Assembly: GCA_900546845.1 (NCBI GenBank)
Contig: UREK01000003.1
Location: 1 to 64,000, forward strand
Direction of reading: 5' to 3'
Source: an uncultured Eubacteriales bacterium
Lineage (GTDB): Bacteria > Bacillota > Clostridia > Christensenellales > CAG-138
Length of the DNA: 64,000 nt
In this document: one piece after another, positions 49,239-58,208 of the stretch
Numbering within the stretch: position 1 is the first letter of the stretch
How the letters are laid out: every line of letters begins with the position of its first letter
Translations under genes and position numbers: made by a program
Notes under the pieces: generated by a model
What the model was told of the DNA's origin: nothing
What the model saw: the letters and a program-made list of their open reading frames with translations, nothing else
Databases searched by the model: none

Positions 49239-50804
49239 ATGAAAAAAAGCCTAGTACTGATGCTTACCATTCTTCTGGCGGCTTCGCTTTTTGCAGGCTG
49301 CGGGCAGGGCGGCGGCAAGACCTCAGACGCAATTCTTTACTATGCCTGCGGCTCGGAACCTTATCTGACGTTGGATCCCGGTGTGGAAAACTCCAACGGC
49401 GTATGCGTCCTCCAAAATGTGTATGAGACGTTGACCCGATATAACGATCAGACGGGGGTGGTGGAACCCTGCCTAGCGACTTCCTGGACGCACAGCGATG
49501 ACGGCACAGTGTGGGAATTTACCCTCCGTGAGGACGTGACCTTCCATGACGGCACAAAAATGAACGCAAATGCAGTTAAAAAGTCCATTGAGCGCACAAT
49601 AGGGTTGGGCAAAGGGGCCGCTTACATTTGGGCCAATGTCGAAACCATTGAAGCGGTAAGCGATTACGTGGTTCGGTTCACTTGCTCCACGTCTACGTCG
49701 GTGGATCTGATCGCTTCGGCTGCTTATGCGGCTTATATCATGTCGGAAAGCGCATGCGATCAGGAGGGTGACTGGTTCAACAACGAAGAAGGAAACGATG
49801 GTGGTTCCGGCCCGTATACTGTGAAAAGCCTTGTGACCGGCGATCAGGTAATCCTTTCTGCATACGATGGCTATTGGCAAGAATGGAAGGACAACTCCTA
49901 TAAAACGGTTGTCATCAAGAAGCATGTGGAAAGCAGCACGCGCCGCCAACTCCTTGAGACAGGCGACGCCCAGATCGCTTATAATTTTTCCACGACGGAT
50001 ATTTCTGCATTAAAGGCGGACGAAAAGGTTGATGTAAAATATGTGAATACATACAACAACATCCTGCTTTTCTTCAACACGGAAAAGGAGCCTTGCAACA
50101 ACGAGGAATTCCGCAAGGCGCTTGCGTATTCATTCCCTTATCAAGAAGTGATCGACGGGGTGCTGGAAAACCGTGGGCAGCTTTCCCGTGGCCTTGTAAC
50201 GCCCGGCCTTTGGGGGCATGACGAAAACTGCACGCAATATGAATTCAGCATGGATAAGGCCAGGGAATGCCTTGCGAATTCGGGTGTGGATGTAAGCGCT
50301 GTGAATCTGGAGTTTGCCATCCAGTCCGGCTATACCGAATATAAGGATTTCGCACAGCTTTGGCAGACTTATCTTAAAGAACTTGGCATTAATATGGAAA
50401 TCCGGGAACGTGGCTGGGATGCCCACATTGAACATGCACGCGCTACGCGCCCGGAGGATAGGCAGGATATCTTCGTTATGATCTGGTGGCCGGATTATGC
50501 TGATCCTTCCAGTTGGTTCCAGAGCATGGTGCATTCTGAGGAGAGCCCCGCGTTTAACCTGAGCTATATCAAAAATGCTGAGTGGGACGAGAAGATTGAA
50601 GAAGCGATGCAGCTGACCGCAACTGACCGTGCCAGTGCGGAAGCACTGTATAAAGAGGTACAGTTGGGCGTTCTGGACGGCGCATACATGCTTCCGGTTT
50701 ATGATCAGGTCATCACTTATGCGGTTTCTACGGAGATAGACGGTTTTTATTATAACCCGGCCTATCCTAACTCCACGCTTTATTTCAACATTACACACAA
50801 GTAA
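49239..50804 (+). CDS. Dpp/Opp-type solute-binding lipoprotein (second system)
   Basis: The 521-residue lipoprotein has signal peptide and lipobox LFAGC, a Gly-rich tether, then an SBP_bac_5 domain (LDPGVENSNGVCVLQNVYETLTRY, FTLREDVTFHDGTKMNANAV, GSGPYTVKSL, FRKALAYSFPYQEVID). It delivers its ligand to the permeases encoded next. It is rather distant from the first system's binding protein by eye, so the ligands likely differ. AGGAGG precedes the ATG. A strong hairpin separates it from the permease genes. Confidence 0.93.
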   Translation: MKKSLVLMLTILLAASLFAGCGQGGGKTSDAILYYACGSEPYLTLDPGVENSNGVCVLQNVYETLTRYNDQTGVVEPCLATSWTHSDDGTVWEFTLREDVTFHDGTKMNANAVKKSIERTIGLGKGAAYIWANVETIEAVSDYVVRFTCSTSTSVDLIASAAYAAYIMSESACDQEGDWFNNEEGNDGGSGPYTVKSLVTGDQVILSAYDGYWQEWKDNSYKTVVIKKHVESSTRRQLLETGDAQIAYNFSTTDISALKADEKVDVKYVNTYNNILLFFNTEKEPCNNEEFRKALAYSFPYQEVIDGVLENRGQLSRGLVTPGLWGHDENCTQYEFSMDKARECLANSGVDVSAVNLEFAIQSGYTEYKDFAQLWQTYLKELGINMEIRERGWDAHIEHARATRPEDRQDIFVMIWWPDYADPSSWFQSMVHSEESPAFNLSYIKNAEWDEKIEEAMQLTATDRASAEALYKEVQLGVLDGAYMLPVYDQVITYAVSTEIDGFYYNPAYPNSTLYFNITHK

Positions 50805-50836
50805 GTTGCCCGTTTCCCGGGTATAACGCACATCGG

Positions 50837-50860
50837 CAGGGGGAGCTGCCGCTCCCCCTG
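50837..50860 (+). repeat. Hairpin between binding-protein and permease genes (second system)
   Basis: A perfect 10-bp stem CAGGGGGAGC / GCTCCCCCTG with TGCC loop, no T run. It occupies the same position as the hairpin at 34396-34432 in the other importer and probably stabilises the upstream message. Confidence 0.7.
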
Positions 50861-50885
50861 TATAACAAAGGAGAACGCTGAACCT

Positions 50886-51896
50886 ATGGGAAAATATATT
50901 ATAAAACGACTACTGAACGGCCTCATTGTGCTGTTGGGCGTAGTCACCATTACGTTCTTCATTACGCGCGTCGTCCCTTCGGATGTGGCCGGCAAATGGG
51001 CTGGCGAGCGTGCAACGGAAGAACAGCGGCAGCAGGCTATTGCTGAGCTTGGGTTGGACAAACCGTTGGCGACGCAGTATGTGAACTATCTGAAGGACCT
51101 TCTTTCGGGTGATCTTGGACGCTCGCTGCGCACAAAGGAACTCATTACGAAGGAACTTACGAGCTATTTCCCTGCAACAATGGAACTGGTGCTGGTAGGC
51201 TTCCTGTTTGCACTGTTCGTGGGTATTCCAATGGGAATCTATTCTGCGAAGAAAAACGGGAAGATGCTGGATCATGCCACCCGCTTCTTTTCTATAGGGG
51301 CAGTTTCACTGCCGACGTTCTGGGTGGCAATGGTATTCCAGCTGGTCTTTTACCGCATCCTCAACTGGCTTCCGCTTGGCGGGCGCATGAGCATCAATGC
51401 ATCGTTGCTCTACGAAATACCAAACGTTACAGGCATGCTTATTATCGACTGCATCCTGACCGGATCTTGGGAACTGCTGGGAGACGCCTTTGTGCATATC
51501 ATTATGCCCGGCTTTACCATTGCACTTTATCCAATTGGCCTTGTCGCGCGCATGACGCGTTCCGCGTTGCTTGAAATCCTCAATGAGGACTATATCACCG
51601 CTTCAAAATCCTATGGCATCCGGGAGGGCAAGGTGCTTTGGCGCTATGCGCTGAAGAATTCTTTGGGCGCTACTGCAACGGTGGTTGCGCTATCCATGGG
51701 CTATTCGCTGACCAATACATTCCTGACGGAAACTATTTTCAGTTGGCCGGGATTGGGAAGCTATGTCAGCAAGTCGGTTACGACGCTGGATTATCCGGCG
51801 ATCATGGGCATTGCAATTATTTCCGCAATTTTCTATGTAATCCTTAACCTGATTGCGGATATCATCATTGCGCTTGACCCACGCATCCGGCTGTGA
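50886..51896 (+). CDS. Dpp/Opp-type ABC importer permease (B subunit, second system)
   Basis: The 336-residue inner-membrane protein starts with IIKRLLNGLIVLLGVVTITFF and has GDLGRSLRTKELI after the first loop and the EAA motif DYITASKSYGIREGKVLWRYALKN. It forms the pore with the C subunit. AAAGGAG lies 12 bases before the ATG. The C-terminal LDPRIRL ending is typical of B subunits. The C subunit gene starts ten bases after its stop. Confidence 0.92.
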   Translation: MGKYIIKRLLNGLIVLLGVVTITFFITRVVPSDVAGKWAGERATEEQRQQAIAELGLDKPLATQYVNYLKDLLSGDLGRSLRTKELITKELTSYFPATMELVLVGFLFALFVGIPMGIYSAKKNGKMLDHATRFFSIGAVSLPTFWVAMVFQLVFYRILNWLPLGGRMSINASLLYEIPNVTGMLIIDCILTGSWELLGDAFVHIIMPGFTIALYPIGLVARMTRSALLEILNEDYITASKSYGIREGKVLWRYALKNSLGATATVVALSMGYSLTNTFLTETIFSWPGLGSYVSKSVTTLDYPAIMGIAIISAIFYVILNLIADIIIALDPRIRL

Positions 51897-51906
51897 GGAG
51901 GGCAAC

Positions 51907-52794
51907 ATGAATCAAAAAATGAAAGATATTCTTCGCCCGAAACTTAAAGAGTTGCGGGACATGATTTTCATGCTGCGCAGGAACGCGCTTACCATGGCGG
52001 CGGTCATTGCGCTGATCCTGATTTTGATCCTTGCTTTGCTTGCGCCCGCTATCGTTCCTTATCCGCAGGACATTGCGGATAAAACGAACCTTTCAGAAAA
52101 ATTTCAAGCGCCTTCGTCCGCGCACCTGTTCGGAACGGATGAACTTGGGCGTGATGTTTTCAGCCGCGTCCTGTACGGAACACGAATCTCCCTCAGCACG
52201 GCTGTGCTTGCAGTAGCCCTATCATTGATTATTGGCGTGCCGCTTGGCGCAGTCGCAGGCACGTTTGGCGGCGCGGTGGATGAGGTAATCATGCGCATCA
52301 CGGATATTTTCCTGAGCTTTCCGCCGATGCTCTTGGCAATCTTGCTTGTGTCCATGCTGGGACCAAGCCTGAACAATGCGATTCTTGCCATCGCGCTTGC
52401 ATGGTGGCCTTGGTATACACGCATTGTGCGCGGGCAGGCAATTTCGTTGAAAGAACGCAAATTCATTCAGGCAGCGGAGACGATTGGCACGCCCAAGTGG
52501 AAGATTGTTGCCAGGCATATTATCCCCAACACGATCTCGCCCGTGGTGGTACAGGCGTCCATGGATATGGGTGGTGTGATTCTCACCATTGCATCCCTGA
52601 GCTATCTCGGCCTTGGCGCGCAGGCACCTTCGCCGGAATGGGGCCTGATGATCAGCACCTCGCGCAACTATTTCCCGGACATCTGGTGGTATAGCGTGTT
52701 CCCGGGCATCGCTATCTTTATAACCGTGCTGGCATTCAATTTGTTGGGCGATGGCGTGCGCGAGATCCTTGACCCCAAAACGCGTAAAAAATGA
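51907..52794 (+). CDS. Dpp/Opp-type ABC importer permease (C subunit, second system)
   Basis: The 295-residue permease has the conserved FGTDELGRDVFSRVLYGTRISL after the first loop and the EAA motif FIQAAETIGTPKWKIVARHIIPN. It has about six helices and ends GDGVREILDPKTRKK. ATG at 51907 with GAGGAGG upstream is preferred; the frame continues upstream into the B gene without a start signal. The fused ATPase gene follows after 12 bases. Confidence 0.92.
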   Translation: MNQKMKDILRPKLKELRDMIFMLRRNALTMAAVIALILILILALLAPAIVPYPQDIADKTNLSEKFQAPSSAHLFGTDELGRDVFSRVLYGTRISLSTAVLAVALSLIIGVPLGAVAGTFGGAVDEVIMRITDIFLSFPPMLLAILLVSMLGPSLNNAILAIALAWWPWYTRIVRGQAISLKERKFIQAAETIGTPKWKIVARHIIPNTISPVVVQASMDMGGVILTIASLSYLGLGAQAPSPEWGLMISTSRNYFPDIWWYSVFPGIAIFITVLAFNLLGDGVREILDPKTRKK

Positions 52795-52806
52795 GGAGGG
52801 GCATCC

Positions 52807-54609
52807 GTGAGCTATTTTGAAGTGAATGGCCTGCAGGTCAGGCATAAGACGGCCGAAGGCATTAAGGAAGTTCTGAACATCGATCATATCGCCATTGAAA
52901 AAGGCACGACATACGGCATTGTTGGAGAAAGCGGACAGGGAAAAACCGTGCTCGCGCTTACGATCCTTAAACTGCTGCAATGCCCGCCTGGCGAGATCAC
53001 AAAGGGCTCAATCCTACTGGATGGGGAGGATATCCTTACCTACAGCCAGCACAGGATGCAGGCAAGTGTGCGCGGCAAAAAGATAGCAATGATCTTTCAG
53101 GACCCCATGTCCTGCTTGAATCCCGTGTTTACCGTTGGCCAGATGTTGGACGATGTTATCTGCACGAACCGGGGGCTTACCGGCAAGGAAGCGCTTGCGT
53201 ATGCGTATAAGGTGTTGGATATGGTCAAGCTGGTGGATGCGGAGAGCACGTTGAAAAAGTATCCGCACCAGCTTTCCGGCGGCCAACGTCAACGCATTAT
53301 CATTGCACTTGCCCTTTGCTGCGGCGCAGAGTTTCTTATTGCGGACGAACCAACGCGCAATCTTGATGTAACCATCCAGGCAAGCATTCTGAAACTGTTG
53401 AAAGAACTGCAGGATACGTTGGGCATTACAGTGCTCTTTATTGCCAACAACATGAGCCTTGTTTCCGCGTTCTGTGACAGAATCGGTATTCTTCATAATG
53501 GGTGCATCATTGAGGAAGGGGAAACGGAGCGGATCATTCATGCGCCGGAGCAAGAATATACGCGCATGCTGGTGGAGGCCGCACGACTGCATACCGCTTC
53601 CTCTGCGGAGGCCGAAGTGGGTGAGGAGTTACTGCGCGTAGAGCACCTTAAAAAGTATTTTGACGTTAAGAAAAAGAACGAGAAGCTGAGTCTCAAAGCT
53701 GTGGATGACGTAAGCTTCACCCTGAACAAAGGTGAGGTACTGGGCATTGTTGGCGAAAGCGGATGCGGAAAATCCACGTTGGTCAACACGATTCTGAATC
53801 TTTATGACCCAACGGCTGGAAAGGTGTATTTCGACGGCAAGGACGTGTTTTCAGATGAGCGCAAAAACCGCAATGCATTTAAAAAGAATGTGCAGATTGT
53901 GTTCCAAGACCCGTATTGGTCTCTGAACCCACGCTGGCTTGTGAAAGAGATCGTGGCTGAACCGCTGGATGCATATGAGAAACTGCGCGGGCAGGAACGC
54001 CTTGCACGCGTTGGGCAATTGTTGGAGATGGTAGGCCTTAGTCAGGATGATGCGTACAAATATCCGCACGAATTCTCCGGCGGAGAACGGCAGCGCATTG
54101 CAATTGCCCGCTCGCTTGCATCAAACCCCAAACTGGTGGTGCTGGATGAGCCGACATCGTCCATTGATGTGTTTTCCCAGGCGCAGATATTGGAACTGCT
54201 GCGGAAACTAAAGGAAAAGTTCCAACTCACGAATATCCTGATCTCTCATGACCTTGGCGTCGTGAGCCAAATGGCCAATAAAATTGCTGTGATGTATCTT
54301 GGGAAAATTGCGGAGTTCGGCCCTGCGGCAGAGGTGTTTCGCAATCCGCAGCATCCATACACCAAGGCGTTGTTTAACGCCATTCCCAAGTTTGAAAAGC
54401 TGGGAATGGATCAGCTGACCACGCTGGAAGGCGCAATCCCAAGCCCGATCAACCCGCCTTCGGGTTGTGCATTTCATACCCGCTGTGCAGAAGCATGCGA
54501 AGCTTGCAAAAGCTGGACTCCAGAGCCGGTTTACCTGAATGAAGCGCATTATGTGTCCTGCATCCATTTTACCGAGCGGCAAGGGGAGGATATATGCGGA
54601 AAAAGATAA
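52807..54609 (+). CDS. Fused double ABC ATPase (Dpp/Opp D+F in one chain)
   Basis: The 600-residue protein carries two complete ATPase modules. Module 1: Walker A GESGQGKTV (40-48), signature LSGGQRQRI, Walker B IADEPTRNLD. Module 2: Walker A GESGCGKST, signature FSGGERQRI, Walker B VLDEPTSSID, and a C-terminal oligopeptide domain with CAFHTRCAEACEAC. The first module lacks that C-terminal cysteine domain. Fusion fixes a 1:1 ratio of the two ATPases. GTG at 52807 follows GAGGAGGGG. The AroM-like gene overlaps its last 16 bases. Confidence 0.92.
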   Translation: MSYFEVNGLQVRHKTAEGIKEVLNIDHIAIEKGTTYGIVGESGQGKTVLALTILKLLQCPPGEITKGSILLDGEDILTYSQHRMQASVRGKKIAMIFQDPMSCLNPVFTVGQMLDDVICTNRGLTGKEALAYAYKVLDMVKLVDAESTLKKYPHQLSGGQRQRIIIALALCCGAEFLIADEPTRNLDVTIQASILKLLKELQDTLGITVLFIANNMSLVSAFCDRIGILHNGCIIEEGETERIIHAPEQEYTRMLVEAARLHTASSAEAEVGEELLRVEHLKKYFDVKKKNEKLSLKAVDDVSFTLNKGEVLGIVGESGCGKSTLVNTILNLYDPTAGKVYFDGKDVFSDERKNRNAFKKNVQIVFQDPYWSLNPRWLVKEIVAEPLDAYEKLRGQERLARVGQLLEMVGLSQDDAYKYPHEFSGGERQRIAIARSLASNPKLVVLDEPTSSIDVFSQAQILELLRKLKEKFQLTNILISHDLGVVSQMANKIAVMYLGKIAEFGPAAEVFRNPQHPYTKALFNAIPKFEKLGMDQLTTLEGAIPSPINPPSGCAFHTRCAEACEACKSWTPEPVYLNEAHYVSCIHFTERQGEDICGKR

Positions 54610-55256
54610 CGGTTGTCACAATGGGGCAAAGCCCTGTTAACCCTGAAACGCACGATGTATATCATATACTTGCACAGGAGTGTGATGTGGAACTGCATGG
54701 TATTCTGGACGGAATGAGCGAGGCGGAAACGGAGACGCTTGCTCCCGAAGGTAACGAGCTGTTTATCGTGACCTCGCTGCGCACGGGGCGGGAGGTGCGC
54801 CTTGCAGAGCGCAATGCGATTCGCCTTGTAAACGAACGCCTGCTGGAAGCTGAGCAAAACGGGTCCGCCGCGGCATTGATCTTCTGTACCGGCCATTTTG
54901 ATATTCCGGAGATGCATATGCCTATTTTTATTCCGGAGAAAATCCTCTTTTCACTGTTCCGGGCAATGGGTGTAAAGCGGCTGGGGGCAATCGTGCCGAA
55001 ACCTGGGCAAATTGAGGCTTCCATGGCGTATTACAGCGAGTTTTCTCCGCGCATCTGCGCGGCATCCCCATATGGCCCAAGGGAGGAAATTGAAGCAGTT
55101 GCCGCCTCATTCCGCGATAGCGACGTAGACATGCTGATGGCGGATTGCATGGGATTCACAGAAGATCTGGGCGAGCTGATCCGGAATGCATCCGGCAAGC
55201 AGGTGTTCGTGCCGCGGGTGGTATTGCCCGCACTTTTGAAGGCGGTTGTTTCCTGA
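54594..55256 (+). CDS. AroM-like protein
   Basis: The 220-residue protein matches the AroM family: KITVVTMGQSPVNPETHDVY at the start, LHGILDGMSEAE, FIVTSLRTGREV, FCTGHFDIPE and a C-terminal DMLMADCMGFTEDL. AroM is an uncharacterised protein with a racemase-like fold; conserved Cys residues (FCTG, DCMG) sit where Asp/Glu racemases have theirs. In many genomes AroM relatives accompany Dpp importers and DUF917, DUF1177 or hydantoinase genes, as here, which suggests a role in processing an imported amino-acid derivative. It overlaps the ATPase gene and has GGGGAGG upstream. Confidence 0.85.
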   Translation: MRKKITVVTMGQSPVNPETHDVYHILAQECDVELHGILDGMSEAETETLAPEGNELFIVTSLRTGREVRLAERNAIRLVNERLLEAEQNGSAAALIFCTGHFDIPEMHMPIFIPEKILFSLFRAMGVKRLGAIVPKPGQIEASMAYYSEFSPRICAASPYGPREEIEAVAASFRDSDVDMLMADCMGFTEDLGELIRNASGKQVFVPRVVLPALLKAVVS

Positions 55257-55316
55257 CCGCCCGAACCAAGAAGATTACGACTGCTATGAGGCAGCGGAAT
55301 GGAGAGAGGAGTATTT

Positions 55317-56417
55317 ATGAAAGTTCTGAACAGAGAAGACATTATGGATATCCTTTACGGCGGCGCGATTCTGGGTACAGGCGGCGGCGGAAGCCTTACG
55401 AAAGGAATTGAATTCATCGATCTTGCGATCAGCAAAGGAAAAACCTTTAAGCTTGCTTCCTTTGATGAGCTTGAAGCGGAGGATATCGTCGTTTGCCCAT
55501 ATTCCTGCGGTGCAATCTCCCCTTTGAGTGAAGAAGAACGCAAAAAGTATGAAGGACTGCCGGTATACGAGGACACTTATCATATCAAGGCGCTTGAGAA
55601 CATGGAAGCGTATCTAGGAAAGCCGGTCAAGGCTGTGATTTCCACAGAGATCGGCGCCGGAAACACTGCGAAAGCGCTTTTCTGCGCTGCTATGGCGGAT
55701 AAGGTGCTTGTGGATGGCGACCCGGCTGGCCGCTCGGTTCCCTGTTTGCAGCATTCGACCTTCTATCTTCATGGTGTGCCGATTACGCCGATGTCCGTTG
55801 TGAACAAGTTCGGCGAAAGTCTCATCGTGAAGGATGTTGTGAACGACTATCGTGCGGAAGCGATCGTGCGCGCATTTGCGGTTGCAAGCCAGAATACCAC
55901 CGCGGTGTGCGATCATGCCAACACCGCTGAGGTAATCGGAAAATCCGTCATCCGCGGCGCAATTTCCTACGCCCAACAGATCGGGCATGCATACCGCTCC
56001 GCGCTTGCGGCAGATCAGGATTATGCAGAAGCGGTCGCAAAGGCGGGAGAGGGTTTCGTAGCGCTGCGCGGAAAGGTCCGCAGGAACGACTGGGGAACAG
56101 AGAAAGGCTATACCATCGGCACCATGACCATCGACGGCAGCGGCGAATTTGCAGGTAATGAATACAAAATCTGGTACCAAAACGAGAATATCATTCTCTG
56201 GAAAAATGGGGAGTATTATATTACTGTGCCGGATCTCATCTGCGTATTCAACAACGATGCGAAGGAGCCACAGCTGAACCCGTTTGCCCAGGAAGGGGAA
56301 TCTGTTTCGGCCATTATACTGCCTGCGCCTGCGGAATGGACCACTGTAAAGGGGCTGGAAGTGTTTGGCCCCCACAGCTTTGGGTATGATGTGGAATGGA
56401 AGCCAATGGGAAAATAA
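55317..56417 (+). CDS. DUF917 family protein
   Basis: The 366-residue protein has the DUF917 pattern: LGTGGGGSLTKGIEFIDLA near the N-terminus, VVCPYSCGAISPLSEEE, EIGAGNTAKALFCAA, VDGDPAGRSVPCLQHSTF and a C-terminal GLEVFGPHSFGYDVEWKP. The family is related to hydantoinase/oxoprolinase-type (HyuA/S-methyl-thiohydantoin hydrolase) proteins, but its reaction is unknown. The start is ATG at 55317 with GGAGAGAGGAG upstream; an ATG at 55299 lies too far from it. The racemase-like gene follows after one base. Confidence 0.88.
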   Translation: MKVLNREDIMDILYGGAILGTGGGGSLTKGIEFIDLAISKGKTFKLASFDELEAEDIVVCPYSCGAISPLSEEERKKYEGLPVYEDTYHIKALENMEAYLGKPVKAVISTEIGAGNTAKALFCAAMADKVLVDGDPAGRSVPCLQHSTFYLHGVPITPMSVVNKFGESLIVKDVVNDYRAEAIVRAFAVASQNTTAVCDHANTAEVIGKSVIRGAISYAQQIGHAYRSALAADQDYAEAVAKAGEGFVALRGKVRRNDWGTEKGYTIGTMTIDGSGEFAGNEYKIWYQNENIILWKNGEYYITVPDLICVFNNDAKEPQLNPFAQEGESVSAIILPAPAEWTTVKGLEVFGPHSFGYDVEWKPMGK

Positions 56418-56418
56418 T

Positions 56419-57150
56419 ATGAGGATTAAAATCATTGATGCGGTTGTAAAGAATTCCGGTCGGCTGAGGACAAACGAGCAGTATATCCGGGAGGGCCTGC
56501 GCCCGGATACGGAGATCGACTTTGCGCACATGGCAAAAGGTTTTCCATCCGTGGAATGCGATCTGCATGCGGCATTTAACAAGCCTCAGGTCATTGCGGC
56601 AGCGATTCAGGCGGAACGGGATGGGTTTGACGGCGTATTCGTCAATTGTTTTGATGACCCCGGCGTATATGAATGCCGCGAGCTGCTTTCAATCCCCGTA
56701 TTCGGCGGCTATGTTCCGGCAATGGTGACGGCGCTTTCCCTTGCTGAACGGGTTGCTGTAATTACGACGGATCGTTTTGGAATTTTAAGCGAAGAGCGCA
56801 AGGCAAGGATATTGGGGATTTCTGAGCGCATCACAGCAATTGTGCCGGTTGAGTTGGGGGTTTTGGAGCTGCAGAGCAATCCGGAAGCCTTGGCGGAGCG
56901 CGTTGCAGACGTGTGTTTTGCGCTGTATGAAACCGAGCGGGTGGGGGCGGTATGCTTAGGCTGCACCGCCATGCACTGCATGATCGGTTCGCTCCGTGAA
57001 AAGCTGCAGACGCGAAACTGCCCCATTATGGTCATTGAACCGCTCCGCAATGGCATACGCTATTGCGAACATATCATTTCCATGGGCTATCGGAACGGGC
57101 TGCATGTACTGAAATCTGTTGTATTGCCGAAAGGATATGAAAATGGCTGA
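56419..57150 (+). CDS. Asp/Glu/hydantoin racemase family protein
   Basis: The 243-residue protein has the two catalytic cysteines of the family: VNCFDDPGVYECR and VCLGCTAMHCM, in the two-lobed racemase fold. Relatives racemise aspartate, glutamate or 5-substituted hydantoins, or isomerise maleate. Next to DUF917 and a Dpp importer, a hydantoin or D-amino-acid derivative is a plausible substrate. ATG at 56419 is one base after the DUF917 stop, with GGGAAAA upstream, so translation is coupled. The nitroreductase gene overlaps its last eight bases. Confidence 0.87.
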   Translation: MRIKIIDAVVKNSGRLRTNEQYIREGLRPDTEIDFAHMAKGFPSVECDLHAAFNKPQVIAAAIQAERDGFDGVFVNCFDDPGVYECRELLSIPVFGGYVPAMVTALSLAERVAVITTDRFGILSEERKARILGISERITAIVPVELGVLELQSNPEALAERVADVCFALYETERVGAVCLGCTAMHCMIGSLREKLQTRNCPIMVIEPLRNGIRYCEHIISMGYRNGLHVLKSVVLPKGYENG

Positions 57151-58003
57151 GCAAATCGACTTTGACAAGCTCTTGAAAGACCGGCATACCTGCCGGTCTT
57201 TTAAACCCGATCCAATTCCTGAAGATGTGATGGCGCGTCTCTATGACGCAGCCTGTTCCGCGCCGAGCGCAGGCGGTTTTCAACGGATTTCCATCATAGA
57301 AATTATGGAGCCGGAAAAAAAGGAAGCGCTTGCGCGCATTTCGCGGAATCAGCGTTTCATTGCCCATGCGCCGGTCAATCTGATGTTTTGCATTGATGGA
57401 CGGCGGATGCGCAGAATTGCAGAATATGAAGGCGCGCCATATGGGCAGGACTACGCCATATGCACGCTCTGGATGGGAATTGTGGATGCTTCTGTCAGTG
57501 CCCAAACCCTTGTACTCGCGGCAGAGGCAGAGGGATTACGCAGTTGCTATAACGGGAATGTGGTGGATCGGGCGGATGAAGTATCAGAACTCCTGAAGCT
57601 GCCAGAGCATGTAGTGCCGGCTTTTATGCTTACGTTGGGATACCCGCGTTCAAGTGGACAGCGATCCCGCAAGTATTCACGCGATGTAATTGTGCATCAG
57701 GAAACATATCACGATATGGAGATGGAAGAACTTTATCCGCATCATCTTGCAAAGTGCGGGACGCCTCAGTTCTCTGCAAGCGATGCTCGCTGTATACAGT
57801 TGGAAAAAATGCTCCGGCGGCAATATGGCGTGGAGTTTACAGAAAAAGCAATGGCGCGTGTACACGAAAAAGGGTGCCTTACGGCATATCAATATTGGTT
57901 TGGGTGCTATTATCCGAGCAATGAGGACACTGTGATGACGGCGGAAGATTACCGTATATTCCTCAAGAAAAAGGGGCTGGATTTAAGCGAGACCGGCATG
58001 TGA
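57143..58003 (+). CDS. Nitroreductase family flavoprotein with C-terminal extension
   Basis: The 286-residue protein has an FMN-binding nitroreductase domain at about 5-185 (LLKDRHTCRSFKPDPIPED, CSAPSAGGFQRISIIEI, MGIVDASVSAQTLVLAAEAEGL, PAFMLTLGYPR) and about 100 extra C-terminal residues with several Cys (KCGTPQFSA, RCIQLEKML, GCYYPS). It should use NAD(P)H to reduce or oxidise a ring or nitro compound. It is the last gene of the MerR-controlled operon. ATG at 57143 is chosen because AAAGGA lies seven bases before; it overlaps the racemase gene. A strong terminator follows. Confidence 0.87.
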   Translation: MAEQIDFDKLLKDRHTCRSFKPDPIPEDVMARLYDAACSAPSAGGFQRISIIEIMEPEKKEALARISRNQRFIAHAPVNLMFCIDGRRMRRIAEYEGAPYGQDYAICTLWMGIVDASVSAQTLVLAAEAEGLRSCYNGNVVDRADEVSELLKLPEHVVPAFMLTLGYPRSSGQRSRKYSRDVIVHQETYHDMEMEELYPHHLAKCGTPQFSASDARCIQLEKMLRRQYGVEFTEKAMARVHEKGCLTAYQYWFGCYYPSNEDTVMTAEDYRIFLKKKGLDLSETGM

Positions 58004-58037
58004 GGAACCCTGTGGATATAATGAGAATTTGGCTTTT

Positions 58038-58069
58038 GCGCGGCTGCAACATTGCAGCCGCGCTCTTTT
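58038..58069 (+). terminator. Terminator of the second Dpp operon
   Basis: A perfect 10-bp stem GCGCGGCTGC / GCAGCCGCGC with AACATT loop is followed by TCTTTT. It lies 34 bases after the nitroreductase stop. Confidence 0.9.
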
Positions 58070-58208
58070 AAAAAGAAGAGTATTCAACCGATTTACGTTC
58101 TGCGATCTCAAGCGTAGAAATAAACATTCTGAATTGATTTATATAAGTTTAAAAAATAATCAAAAGAATGCAAATCTATCAACGAAAAACGGATTTCTGG
58201 GAAAATCT

